A DNA stretch of 64,000 nt from NCBI RefSeq assembly GCF_028389875.1, contig NC_084674.1:11875501-11939500 (forward strand). The letters are read 5' to 3'. The translations under genes were made by a program, and so were the position numbers. The notes under the pieces were generated by a model, which saw only the letters and a program-made list of their open reading frames with translations, was not told where the DNA came from and made no database searches. This document shows positions 34,961-48,671 of this stretch, piece by piece. Position 1 is the first letter of the stretch, and each line of letters opens with the position of its first letter. This stretch comes from Rhea pennata. Taxonomy: Eukaryota; Chordata; Aves; Rheiformes; Rheidae.

Positions 34961-36191
34961 GTCCATCCTCTTCTGTAGTGGGTGAATGCATCTTTTTTCC
35001 CATGTTAATAGTTGTATTACTATATCACCTAGGAGACACAGTCACAGAGAGATTCACAAGGTACATGGGATTGTACACAGATCTACAGAACAGTTCCTTT
35101 GTGATAGAAGTAGCTTTTATGGTAGCTTTTCTCATTCATTATATATGACCTTGCTTGTTCTTCTGAGGAATATGTAACAGCTATTGCTAGGAAGATAGAT
35201 GGCATCTTGCACTGTTTCATGCTCATCTTCTCCTGAAGTCCCAGTTCACAAGCCAAAATCTTTTAAATTTCCTTTCCCAAGTCTCATGGTGGTGATCGTG
35301 TTAAACTTTCTCAGTTCTACTTGAATTGATACCTGTTCTAACTCATTCTCTGCAGTTCATTTCCATTTGGAAACTTCTTTTCAGGTAGGCTACGTGGGTT
35401 AAAGCACTGCAGAAAAAATGGTTGCATGTGGTAGTTCTGTGCAAGTTGGAACTTTTTCTCCATTCTTTGAGTTTTCATCTTGGTGAACTTAGAGATACCT
35501 GATTAGCAAAAGGTAGTAATAGCAATAAAAAGTCAACTTGCAGCACTGGCTTACCCTAAATGCTTTCATTTTGGACTTTCTAATTAATTTTGGACTTCCA
35601 AAATACCTGCTACCCTATAAAGCAAAGCCACTAACCAAGAGCTAGCAGTTGGAACGTAAATGTGCAATGTTTCCAGCTAACGGAGGGCATTTAGTAGACG
35701 TAGCTTGTAGAACTGTTGTGTGCATCACCCACTGTGGAGATAGCTGAAGTGTGAGATACAGGGATGATTATCTTGGGTTCACATAATGGCGTTTGCAGTA
35801 AAGTGGTCATTAACCGTTTGTATTGCAACAGGCCCCCAGGAGAACTCACTGGGGTATTAATATTCTTGTTCCAAATAGTATTTTTACTAGTAGTAGCTGG
35901 AAATACTTGTGAATGACTTCGTTAACAAACAGTGTTCATCTGCAGAAAGGAACAGTGTGGGTGCTTATCCTCCCCACAGAATCACCAGTTTGGCACAAAA
36001 AAAGTAGAATATGGAAGTTTACCATAACGTAATACTGACTATTTAACCAATATGGAGTATGATCATAAGTAACATCTTCAGCGGACAAAATGGCGTGTGT
36101 TGAAAAGTGTATTCTTTAGTTCAAAAAAAGTTAATCAGGATTTTAATTTCTTCTGATACACCCTTGGACAACACACTGGGAAGTCCTGTAG

Positions 36192-36192
36192 A

Positions 36193-36226
<34 letters not shown>

Positions 36227-36240
36227 TGTATGTGTGTGGT
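36192..36240. repeat. T-tract followed by (GT)n
   Basis: About 22 T residues run straight into a (GT)n microsatellite with one GTAT interruption. Confidence 0.85.
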
Positions 36241-38250
36241 CTTTGAAAGAGAACAAGTTGATCACTTTGTTGTAAGACAGTTTCTGGAGCCAATAAAGAA
36301 AGCAGTTGCTATGCTCTTAACTTCTATAAGCTGATGTTTCAAATTAAGCCAAATTAATGGCTTGTTGGAGATGCCACATTGTTGGATACTGCTTTAGATA
36401 ACAGCAAATAAATAATAAAGTGCGTGCAAGACAAACGGAAAGAAAGAAGGAATGCAACAGAGGAGAGGAGAATTGCTGAAAAGAGGGGGGGAGAAACACT
36501 GTTTATGCACTGTCAGGAGAAAAATTAGACTTTCATTTTGTAAGTGTCTGCCTGTCTTACACTTCCAAATGATCTTAGAAATTTTATGATGTTCAGTTAA
36601 CCCTAAGGAAAGTGCAACCAATGGACTGAAAGAGGCTGTTTCTTCAGGTCCCTAGTGATAAAAAGAACAAACTGATGATTTACCTAAGTTTCACATCATA
36701 ACCTTGGACTTCTATCCATTTGCATTAGGTTTAGGTTTTTCTGCATACTATGTATGCTAGCCATACAGTACTAGAGTTAGATATCTCTTCCTGTCTTCCT
36801 TGGGAGCATTAAAAATAAAAGTGCAGGCACGAAATAGAAGCATGCAGTAGTAGTATGTGTGCATACTTTTTTTCTGTGTAATCTGCAAAAAGAATAAGCT
36901 GACCCATTATAATTTCTCCTTTACTTAATGAGTGAACATAACCAGCCTCATTTGATCATGAGTTCTCTGTCACAGGAACAGAGGTCTTAAATCATTCCTT
37001 AATTAAGTATTTTGAGGAAATTTTAGTTTTACTAGCTACCTCTTAATTATGGTAGAGTAGGCTAAAATAAATTTAGGAAGAATGCTTTTGCAGAACAGAA
37101 ATACTTTGCCAAGAGTGCAGATGTTACCATCCTTGTACCTCTCTGGAAAAAAATCTTCAGGCAAAAGAAGAAAGAAATGAGGGGGAGGAAGGCAGCCTAG
37201 CTTCAGTATTTTAACTTGGAAGTGTGACCAAGAGAAGTAAAGCAGAATGAAAGCACCAAAGGCAATCAAATGCCAGTGGTCTTGAGCACAGTAAGAAGAG
37301 CCAGGTGGCTTCCATCTCACTGTAGTTACCTCATTTAATACACAGTCCAACCAATCCATTTGCCTCCTCTTTCTCTTGCCTGCTTGTTTTTGTAGCATCA
37401 TAAACTCAACATTAGAGCCTCTAGCTCCTCTCATGTTGTGTCTTGGTGGTTCTTCCCTAGCATAAGGCTTTTTGGTGGCAGTTGCTACAAAACCTTTGTG
37501 TGGTGTTGCAGACTAAAGTACTGCAGCAAAGAGCAAAATGATCTTGGAGAGTAAGAGTTGGGTTTGGAATCAAAAGTGAGCCATTGAGCCAGCAGACCTT
37601 AGTACTAAGAATTAATGATAGCAATTTACATCTCTATAGAGGACCTCATCAGAGCCAAGTCCCATGTTAGTTTGTGCAGCAATGTGATAATTTTGTCCTC
37701 TAGGAATCAACACGTTATATTGGTCTAGTTGCAGTTTGATGGTAAATAAAAATATCTGAGCTTTTTTAAATAATTTCTTCTGGCATGCTTGTTTAGTATG
37801 ATGGCACCTGTAAAGCTGAAAGAAATTGCTGCTGGTTAGTGGTCACTTAAATACAGAAAATTACACCCAAGTAATGAATGCACTATGTAAGCAGCCTATA
37901 TTCATTAACGTCAGGTTCTGACCTGAAGTGCGGAAACGCTAATCCATATCTTCAGTTTTGCTTTGTAGAATGATTCTCTGGGTGCGGTGGAATCAGGCTG
38001 AAATTAAGAACCAACTTGTAACCTGTGTATGATGCAACACGTAATTTTGCATGATAAGACTATATTTTTTTGAAAAAAGTTGTCATGGCCCAGGTTTCCT
38101 GTCTAAGCATGTGAAAGGAGAAAGGATAGTAAGTCTGCTTTCATTGCTTCAGCTAGGAGCGTGTTGAATGGGAATGAATGAACTAACTACACCTTTCACT
38201 GCAGTGTTATTAAAAGGGAAAGTTCATCACTTTCTGCTTCGAAGCAGGAA

Positions 38251-38387
38251 TTACTTGCATCCAGTTCGAAGAATATCTGCTACTTGTTTTCCCAAATATG
38301 CTTTCCAGGGTTTCACCAGACTGTTCATGTTCACAAGGAGTTTGCTTGTCCTAGAGTCCTCCTGGCCTGCTATAAGATAATCGGTAC
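38251..38387 (-). CDS. Netrin-4-like last coding exon: NTR C-terminus and stop
   Basis: Encodes TDYLIAGQEDSRTSKLLVN, a Trp-containing KPWKAYLGKQVADIL segment and a terminal GCK, then TAA at 38251-38253. The layout matches human netrin-4, which ends with a Cys-Lys. The acceptor is AACTAG, preceded directly by T13 and a long (CT)n tract. It was recognised only by matching the netrin-4 C-terminus, since the exon codes for just 44 residues. Confidence 0.93.
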
Positions 38388-38397
38388 CTAGTTAAAA

Positions 38398-38495
<98 letters not shown>

Positions 38496-41400
38496 TCTGT
38501 CAATAAATAGAAGAAAATAAGACTAAATGCTAAGTTTCTCCATTACGTAAAGCAATGGTGAATCACATAAAGCAATTTCTCCGTTGCATGTAGCATCTTA
38601 GCCAGCTATGTCTAGTTTTTATATTCCAGTTTAGGCACACATGGTTTTATGTGTATGTACCTTCATGTACCTCTCAATGCTGACTCCTGGGCACACAGGT
38701 TAGCTGTTCTCACATGTGTATGTGCAGAAATCACAAGTGCCCAAATCGATTCAGTTCCAGGGAGTTACCACTTGCAAGTTCAGTGCCTCCACATGCAGAT
38801 GACTAGGTTTGATTCTGACCTCCCTGCCTCATCCCCCCCACTTTTTTTTTTTTTTTTTTTTTTAAGCTAGTGTGACTCATGCTTCAGTAGCATTACTGCT
38901 TGCTTGCATAGGTATGATGAATAGCAGAATTTGATCTGAACAGATGTGGAAGCTAGTATTGCATATGAAAACGATTAGCCAGACTTCCTAGATTATAACC
39001 TTTAGGTACAGGTAGAAGGGCCTCAAATAGAGGTCTGCAAACAAAGAAGTACATAGCTACACATGGAGTCAAGAAACAATTATCACTGGAAATAATGTCC
39101 TGCCTTAGTAGATATATAATCATTCTTTGTGTTGCATCAACCACAGTAAACTTATTTCACTGATCAGAATTTATAGAAACAGTCATCCATGGCAAGTTAA
39201 GCGTATGTGCATATATTTTGGTTTCTCAGTGTTAACTTAATAGATATGTGGAATGCAGGTTCCACATGTCTATTTTCTGATTTTGAAAAACAAGATGGAG
39301 TGAATGCACTACATGCTGCCGGATTCTGACTGGCAATTCATGACCTTTTATTCTCATGTTCAGAGAGGAAGAATATTTTAAAGTTATATACACAGAATAG
39401 GTAAGCCTCTGTTTTTGGATAAGTTTGCTCTTTTACTGCTTTCTATTTAATTTTGCTTATTATTGTAAAATTCTGTTGTTTGTTTTGTTTTTACTGTTAC
39501 ACATAGATTTCTCTTGTGTGCATTCCTGTTCATTTGATCTTAATTGAAATTTGCACATCCATCCTGATGAAAGGCAGGCAGCCCTTTTTATATCCACCTA
39601 GTTAACTTCCAAAGAGCAATTCTTTGGGTTCAATCTGTGGAACGAAACTTTTGGAGCAGAGACAAGGGGGGAAATGTTACAGATCTTGCCCTCTCAGTGC
39701 TGAAACTCACAGCAACAGAAAGATTACGTTGGTAACCAGTATGTGCTAGGGAGGAACAAAATTAAAGTGCCTGAGCAGAGGCTGTTTAGTAGTTGGCTGG
39801 TGAGCAGTCTAAAGGACCAGATCAATGTGTGCGCCCCACGCAGCTCAGCTCACATGGCTGTTCAGTATGACAGCTGTGTATTCTTCTGTTACAGCTATCC
39901 ACCCTGTCCTCTGACAACTGGGATTTTTACAGCAGTTCAGACATCTCCAGGAAATGGAACCAATGATCCCTGCAGGATCAGATTCTTCAGTGATGGAGCA
40001 CCCTAATACATGATCATTTAATTACTATGTCTCACAAACACTTATTGAACTGTTACTCAGATGAACCTTAATTCTTAAACTTAAAATATGTTGAAATCAC
40101 AGGGCTGAGTTGCTTCATGGTGCTTTCCCTCCACAAGGATGGATGATACTGAAGTGAGATCCCAGGGGTTGATATGTTCATACAGATGTTTAGTGGCCCA
40201 GCTGTCACTCACAACAGAGGGTGCTGAGCCCCTGCCTTACGAGGGCAAAGGCTGGTGGATCTAGAATCACCAGCCCAGCCTCTCTTCTTTGCACGATCCC
40301 CAGGAATATGTCTCACTGGGGACTGGTCCCAAGACACGTTCCCAAAGACTTTTAACTTCTGGTGACATGAAGAAAAGTTCCGAGTAATCAAACACCATTA
40401 GAATCAGACCGTTATTGCCTACTTGAAAGAGTGGAGTCCAGGCTCAAATTTTCAGGAGACTTACCAAGAGATTTCAACTGTTACAGTACAAGTATTTCCC
40501 TCTGTAATCCACCAGGTTGCATGGCAGGAAAGGCAGCAATAGGAAAGGATGAATTACTGGTAGCATTACTTAGCACCAGTATGGAGCTTCCCAGTCTATA
40601 GTCAGAGTACTGTTTTGCCTGCAGCAGAGCCAGGGCAGAGGATTACTGCTTTCAGCAAATTCACTTCTCCAAAACTCACTAGTGCCAGAGGTAGATTCCC
40701 ATAAGTAAAAGTGGAAGAACATGGATCATTTTCACAGAAAACAGGCAGCAAAACTAGAGACTAATCCTAAACTGGTTATAAAAAGCAGGGATTATTGACT
40801 TAAAAGATGATTTTTATAATTATTAAAGATGTCCCTGACTCATTTGGCTTGACATTAGGCCTGAGCCTAACCCTTAAGGAATTAGCGCTATAAACATTTT
40901 GTTCTTACCAGGAGTGAGAATGGGACATGTACATCCCCTGTTGGTCCAGGATTCTGGGTAAATGCTTCTGTTGCTCCGAGCAATTTTTACTTTGCCTGAT
41001 TTCAAGACCTTCTTCACTTTCACAACAACTTCTGCATGGGTCCCTTTGTCATGCGCTGATAGGATTCTTGCTTTTATCACTGCCAGAAAACACATATAGA
41101 GACCAACAATGAATTTCTAAGTGAGCTTTATTTTAATTTATGATGCTAAAACATAGAATTTGAGAACCTTGTGAATTTAGAACCTTGGGAGAAGACATGA
41201 AAAATTACTGCAGTTGTACAGAAACAGAACTGGAATGCTCATCCACTTTCAGTCATGGTTCCTCTTAAATAAATTTAGGGAAGAAAAACTGGATTTTTCT
41301 ATTGACATAGTTAACTAATCCTTTCACCACACTATTTATCAATCAACTTTCTTAATGGGTTGTGGTGAAACACTTGGAAATCATAGGAAAACACTTGTGT

Positions 41401-44400
41401 ATGCATATGAAGATTATAAAAAACAGACCAGCAGCTAGCAGTCAAATTTTCAGTGCACTGATTCTAGGCCTTATATTTGGTGGTGTGAAAACTTTTACTG
41501 AATTTGTGTAGCTTTAAGACTGTTTTTTTTTACAGACAAACAAACAAACAAAAAAACCTTCCTTCCTGCAGGAAGGGGCTGTCAGGAAGGAAGTTAGGAA
41601 GCTTCCTATCAGACTGCAGGCATGTCACGCGGCTAAAAACTCCATGACTGCACAAGAAACCGGAGGAAACTCATGGCCTAACATCTGGCTGCCATGATAA
41701 ATATCTGTTCTTTCAGTTTAATAGGATCCCATAATTTTTTGGCAGGATAGTCTCACCCACAGATTGGCCCCACAAACAGGCTTTGTTGTGTCATGGCACA
41801 AGCACATCAGACCTTTGGAGCCTGCAGTTTTCCTTTCTTGCTTCATGTGATGTCATGAACCAGTTGTTTACACTGGACAATATTAAATGCATTCGTGGTA
41901 AACAAGCATGGCCATTTGTACCTGCATAATGACTATAAAAGCAGCGGCAGTCTGGACGCAAGGCTTTTGTCATTTATTCTCAGCCTATAGGCAAACCATT
42001 CTACTGGGTTACAATTCTAGCACTCCTGCTGCGAAGAAAAAATTAACTAAATGGAAAAGGGACACCAAGGTGTCTGGTATGAAAAAGGCTATTCACTAAT
42101 CAGTTCTGATCACAAGCAGGCCATATTGCTAGTCAAAAAAGCCAGAAGAAATCCTACTTCTTATTTCATGACTTAGCCAGTCCTGGCCTTTTTTTTACAA
42201 CTCTCAGCTAGTATCTTGCGCTAGTATCTGAAATTACCATACCTTGAGGGCATGTGACCCACTTACCATAAGCATATTTCATTTGGCAGAAATCAGCAAC
42301 ACTTCCAAGCACCCTCTCTTTGCACACACACTTTTCTAGCAGGGAAACCCCAGAACACAATGGGTTGGAGAACAGCCAGGACATGAAAGAGGAAAGGAAA
42401 GCAAATTATATTCAGTTAAAAAGTTGTATTTATGTAACTTCCATAATCTACATAGACAGAAAGAGTAGGTTTGAGAGTGAGCTCAGTTATTTGAAAATCT
42501 GTTTCATGTTAGAGGATACAAAAATGGTTCTGAAATCTGATCGGTATTATCTGGGAAAACGCACAACTCATGGGGTCTATTATATAGTTAATAAGCTGAT
42601 ACTAATAAAGAGATTTGTCAGAATCAGATCCAGGTGTCAATCATCTAAGTAATACCCTTGTTCCATTTCATAAGCTAAAAAGTGCTGTTCCTTGCCAGTA
42701 TTAAGGTAATCTCTCTCTAAGAAAGTCAAGGTATGCAATAGGTGGCACAATTACCCCAAGGCCTTACAAAATCATTGATGCCAGAAAATGCCATCCTTCA
42801 TAGGGCATGCAAAACTGAGAATATTTTAAATATTGAAGGCTTCACCTCATTCTATAAGCCTAATTTCTTTATGACTTTAGCTGGATACAGTAAACCTCTT
42901 TACTTCCATTCCTGAGCTATTGTGCAATTACGAATACCTTATTCTTAAGATCACTTGCATTCCACTCCAGAGGTGGCTGTATTTCAATGACGACTGATAC
43001 GGTCTTTCTACAAATAGCATTTGAAGCTCTGAACAGCAACTGAATGCTTAGGAAAGAGCAGTGTAAATCCACAAGTATTATGACCATACATTTTGGGAAT
43101 ATGAAAAATTGTTCACACCAATCTTATTTATGACTCACTGATTTCCAGAAAAAGTTGCATAGGACAGCCTGATTTAGGAAATAACAATGTAGGCGTAATG
43201 ATAACCAATGTTCAAATTAGCAGATGTTGCCAGCAGATGGAGGATAGACTAGAGCTAGAGAAAAGTAGAGGAATTTAAGTCAGGGTAGAAAAAGGAATAG
43301 CTGGCACTGAGAGAAGTTACCAAATATTTCCAGACTCTGAGTTGTACCTGGGTGTCTCAGTGCAGAAAATCCCTGTTCATGGCCATTCCATTTCCACTCA
43401 TCTTCACTCTCATTTGTTGGCATTTGCGCAAGGTCAGGAATTCGTCCTCCAATGGGAATATTAAAGAATGGCTCATTATCATAGCTGTAGGGTAGACAAA
43501 AAAAGAGAAGACTCAGGACATGAGAGTGGTAGGAAGGACACGTTTGTGGCATGTAGGATTTGCATTTAGTACCAAAAATAGAGCTTTTTCTCTTTGGGTT
43601 GGGAAAACTTCATGCCATACAGAGAAATCATGAACACTTTACATTTTATTAAATTACTGTGTAACTACTGTGTAAAAATTTCTGTTTTATGTTATTTACT
43701 AAATCAAGCAACTCAAAGTTAGCAATCACCTGCTGATGTCAGTAGGAGCTGAGAACGTATTCAGGGCCAGCAAAACTAGTAGCCACTCAGCAAATTGCAG
43801 GATTTCTGTACTGAGATTAATGCATGTTTGGGGTGCAGATGCCTGCCATCTAGAAACACGAGGGAGAACTTGCAACTCATTTCATCTCAGACAAAGAGGC
43901 AAGCCTTCCAGACTCTTCTATCTATTTCCAAGGCAAAGAGATGTATTTAAAGGTGCAGTATAGACTCCTGGCAGGTTGTGGAGTTGCCTATTCTTGCTGC
44001 AAAAACTTATCATTTCAATATTGCCTTGGACAATACAATGGATTTATAAATGTGCCAGCCACCAAATGGCAACCAAGAGACATTTTATGTGACTTACAGC
44101 TACCTTTTGAAATGATTGTGGGTCTCTTGGTTCCCACTAGCATCCTACAATTACTGTTATTGCTGTCATCTTAATTAATCTTTTGTTTCATTTTACAGAA
44201 TCCCATCTCAAAATTAACCCAGATGAGGGCTTCTTTACCCATTGAAACAGTTTCCAGTGTGCTGGTCGCAGTCTCTGGCACAGTCACAAGGACGACAGCC
44301 ATTTTCTCCAAAGCCCCAGTAGCCCATGAGACATCTGTCGCAATTGGGACCTGCCACGCCAGGCTTGCAGTAGCAGAATCCTGTCTTGGGGTGGCATCGC

Positions 44401-47400
44401 CAGCTTCTGCTGAAAGTGGCATTGGCTGAACCCATTGGCTGGCAGGAGCAAGCTATGGAGATATGGTAAGAGGTGACTAAGGTTATGTGCCCAGGGGTCA
44501 TCTTAAGTGACATTTTTGCAAGGTTGATAAACTCCTGGCCTCTTCCTTATTTTCAGTAGTTTCACAGCAGAACTGGTAACCATTATATTGTCAGCTACAT
44601 TTGCAATATTCTTTTTGTTTGTTTCTAACTCATTTAGCACAACAAAACAAATCCAGCTGGGACATATTTATATGTAAATGCCACTTTCCCCTGCATCCTC
44701 ACATTTGGTCCTCAAAAAAAGAAAATATCATTTGGAAATAATACAAAGAAAAAAAGTGTGAACAGTTTTCCCTGTCACACGGATCTGGAATATAGAGGGT
44801 TGTGCAGCAGTGGCAGGAGGCCTGCACTGTGTGTTCACTTTTCAAATAGCTTGCAGGTAAGTTTGCCAAAAGATTCATTTGCTTGGATTGGGGCCCCAAA
44901 TGGTAACTGTTACCTATGTTACCTTTTCTGTGAACACAGCACAAAACTTCTGCTTTCCCTGTGGCTAGATATGGCTTGTACTTAGGGTAGTTCAAATGAC
45001 CTGAAACGTTTTGGATTTCTAACTTCAAAGAGCCCACAAGTTTCCTTCAGTGTGAGTTCTAAAAAACACATCTCACTACAGAGTACTCTACATGTATAGG
45101 AGAGCTGATAAGATCTATTGTAGAAATATCTAGGCAGATTTGTTATAAAAAACAGGGAAAGAATGACTAAATATACTTTAGATGGAATTTGGGGGTGGGG
45201 GAGTCCAGCCAGGAAGAACCGGGAGATCTTTCTAAAGCTGTTGCCAATTTGACTCCAGCCTGGGCAACTCAAGGCAACTTGATAGTAAAACAAACAGTTA
45301 TGGCAGCTTCTATGGGCTGCTCTGCCTTCACGGACAGTAACTTGCCTTCATAGATTGTAACCTGTCATACCATTATGCCACCAGTACATTCCCTATATGA
45401 CAGCATCAGGGAGTAGAATGGAAAGTCATATATGACTGTACATGACTAAAACAGCTCCTCATCAGGGAGGAGGCTAGCTGGGATAGTCAAGCCATGTGCC
45501 GACAGCCCTGCAAAAGCAAAATACAGAAAAACATACCCACTCACTTCTGATATTCAAACAAATTTCATTAAATTGAGAACTGAGCTGAACTCAACACCTT
45601 CGTATTTTAGCTCTTTTTTGCGTTAGCAAAGCAGTATGCTCTGGCTTTTGCTGGTTGCAGAGGCTGAAGAGGAAACACCTCACTATTTTACCCATCTGGA
45701 AGAGAGGAGAAATAAAAATCTGGTGGCTGAGATCTGCTTTAACAAAGATCTACAGTCAAATGTTGGATACTCAAGGTGTTTGGATAACTTGGATCCAGGG
45801 CCAGCCTTTTGGATGCTTATCTGAACAAAACATGATCTGCAAAGCTTTTGAAGTTTGCCCATCACTGCATCTAATTAAACTACTTTTCTTCATGAGCTCA
45901 CAGATAAGAGGCCAAATGAACACTGATTCCACACATCATTTTCCGAGGGGAAGGGGGTAGGTATATGACTACAATGAGTGGTCATTGTAGTGGGGACAGA
46001 TTCACTTTCCTCTGCATCCTCACATTTGGTCCTCAAGAAAAGAAAGTATCATTTGGGAATAATATAAAGAAACAAAGGGTAAATAGTTTTATATAAATGG
46101 GTATTTCCCTTATGATCTGCTACTACATAGTTATTTTTTTCCACTACGCCCTGTGCTCTTCATGCCAATATTTTTAATAATATTATTACACTCTGCTGTA
46201 GACAGATCTCAGTCAGTTCTTTCCAAAGGACACTAGCACAATAGCCTAAGGACAGAAAATAAGCGTGCTGTCATGGGCAATGTACTCAACACAATGAGCT
46301 GGTTGGCAAATGGCAGCAGGCTTGCCTGTGTTTGCTACAAAGCAGTCTCAACTTTGGGAGCAAACCCAGGGATTTTGCTGTCACTTCTGGAGAGGTGGTG
46401 TAATGATGGAGCACACATTAGTGCTGACATTTTCTAAGGTAACTTCTGATTTGCTGCTGCTCAACCTGATTTTGTCCAATTTTTCAAAGGGGTGGCTACA
46501 TTACCGCAAAAGAGAAGTACTTAGTTCTGTCAGCTGTTGAAGAAATGGCTGTCATGGATTTCAGGATGAGGAGGGGAAATACGTACTTCCTTTACTATGG
46601 ACAGGTCTGAGCCACAAGAAGTCAGAAGTTGCCAACATCTGGGTTGGCTTGAACCCAAGTTTCTGATTTCCTTCTAATATCTCTGTAATTAGAATGTACC
46701 TGTGGAGATTTCACCTGAAGTTTCTCCTAGTTTTGCAGCTTCTGGATCTGTCTTTTTCCTCATCTTATTTCCAGTTTTCCATCAGTTAGGATCAGATAAC
46801 AGCAGATAGATACATCGTTAGCCTACCTATCACCAACTGAGGTTAGACCCCAATTCAAGAAAGTGGGCCTTATCCCCCCCTATCCTCAGGGAAATGATTA
46901 CAGGACAATGATTTACAGAATTAACAAAAGCTGATGAGGTGGTAAAACAAAGGACTTTTCAGGAAAGCTCATGTTACTAAAGGAATTAGGAGGCATATTC
47001 CCCAATTAGAAACTGGGGCAGCTTCAGTGGGTCAGAAAGCAAAGCTGAATCAATAAATATACAACATTTTCAGATGAGGTATACAAGTGGCTTGCAAATG
47101 CCTTAGTCTGTGCTTATTTCGCCTTTCAGCTCGGGTGTGTATATTGTCTGGCTTCCAGTGTGTTAAGGCCAAAATCCCAGTTGTGTATCTATGGTAACTT
47201 CCAAAATAAGAACTCAAATGTCACATGCTGAAGGGGCAGCTGTTGATGACTGGGTTTCACCTGTTTAACAATATCAGAAATTTGCTGATAAACCTCACAA
47301 TTAAAGGAACAGAGAAATAAGTTTCCCAAAACACACCCTTCTCCGTTTCTGAATGTTTGACAACATAGCATCTTTCGCCGCTGATTTTTGCTTCTTTCCT

Positions 47401-48632
47401 CTTGGCAAACCCTAGTTTTCTCCCCATCCGCCTCCTGTCTAACAAAACACCAGCCAACATGACAATGGCCTTGTTTGTCAAAGGCATCATCAATTACGTT
47501 AGGGACGGTGTGCAGACAGTTCTGGCTCAGATACAGCCAGTTTATTTGGGTTCCCCCCCCTTGAAAGCAGCATAATGAAAAATTTCATCATTGTTCATTA
47601 GAAGTTGGCTATCCGTCATGGAAGTATCACAAAGCATCCTCTTGGCTTCCAACTCCTATCTTAAGTATTTTGTCAGAAGTTACTCTGAAAAAGGGAGACT
47701 AGGAATTAAAAAAATGAATTATTCAAATAGCAGTCTCCACTCAAATCCTCAGTAAATCTGTCTGCCCTCAGCACAGCTGTCTTCCCCAAGTAATTACATT
47801 AGTAATTAGAACAGCTGTAAAATATAATATTGGTTGCAACAATACATTCCCAAGTTACAGGAAAATAGTAAGTATTCCAAGTAATTGAATGGACTTTGAG
47901 GTGTCTTTCCTCAAACTTCTGTCTAATAATACTGTTTAAGATATAGCTATGAGAAGACTGGCTATTTGATGAAAAGCAGCCAAAATGAAAAAATAAGTCT
48001 TTTGAATCTGAAATACACACACACACACACATATATATATATACATCCATCTTTTGAACAATCAAGGCAATTTTTAAAGCATGTCAGGTGCAGGGATTGA
48101 CCCAGGCAATGATGTCTTTTAAATGAAGGAAATAAGGCAGACAGCTGTGTGTGTGGTCAGAGCTGACTAAGACATACTCTCTGAACCAAGAGGTGATGAA
48201 GCCTGTGTGATACTACAATCAAAAGTTCACTCCCTCTACTTAGTAGTAAAAGGAGAGAAGTGGAGCTTTTCAGAGTGTGTGTACATGCATCTGGAGACAT
48301 TTTAATTTTCAACTAGTGTATTTAAGAGTAGAAAAGCTTGTTTTCCTAGAGACCCCTTTTAATGGTTCTACATGCCTGCATTTTTTTAAACTAAGCAGAG
48401 AGTGAATACAAAAGATGGTGCCAGTTCAGAAGGATCCTTTAAGCCTCCATAAAAGCCACAGGAAAGAGCTAAGGATGCAGGAGCTTTTCTAACCATTGGT
48501 TAGGAAACGATTAGGCTTCTGAGTCAAAGCTCCCATACAACTCTATGTCCAAACTATTTAATCCTGTATTGTCATCCCCAATAACAAGCAGGTGTGTGCC
48601 TTGCTCTGAGGCTCTTTTCATGCCTCCCCCCT

Positions 48633-48671
<39 letters not shown>

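Larger units (their letters stand above)
26666..38250. other. Convergent intergenic region
   Basis: This separates the CHCHD4 and netrin-4-like 3' ends. It contains C18 at 28856-28873, C12 at 33190-33201, A28 at 34930-34957, and T20+ followed by (GT)n at 36192-36240. The netrin-4-like 3' UTR must occupy the right end; a minus-strand ATTAAA at 37334-37339 is one possible end signal. No third gene, exon or intact transposon could be supported. Confidence 0.5.

Noticed and set aside
34599-34978. Overlapping open frames before the A28 tract considered as a retrogene
   Set aside because: No recognisable protein, frames are short, and no target-site duplication was evident.
37036-37434. 132-codon minus-strand frame with an RWKPPG segment considered as a netrin end
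   Set aside because: It lies downstream of the netrin-4-like stop codon and has no further similarity to NTR modules; likely chance or 3' UTR sequence.
40200-40450. Minus-strand frame considered as the last netrin-4-like exon
   Set aside because: It only loosely resembled the NTR end (GNNGLILMV). The exon at 38251-38387 matches the netrin-4 C-terminus residue by residue, has the right phase and a correct stop.
40560-40660. CTGCTGCAG acceptor followed by a frame with a netrin-like YRLGS stretch
   Set aside because: In the required phase it reaches a stop after four codons, and the real last exon was found at 38251-38387.
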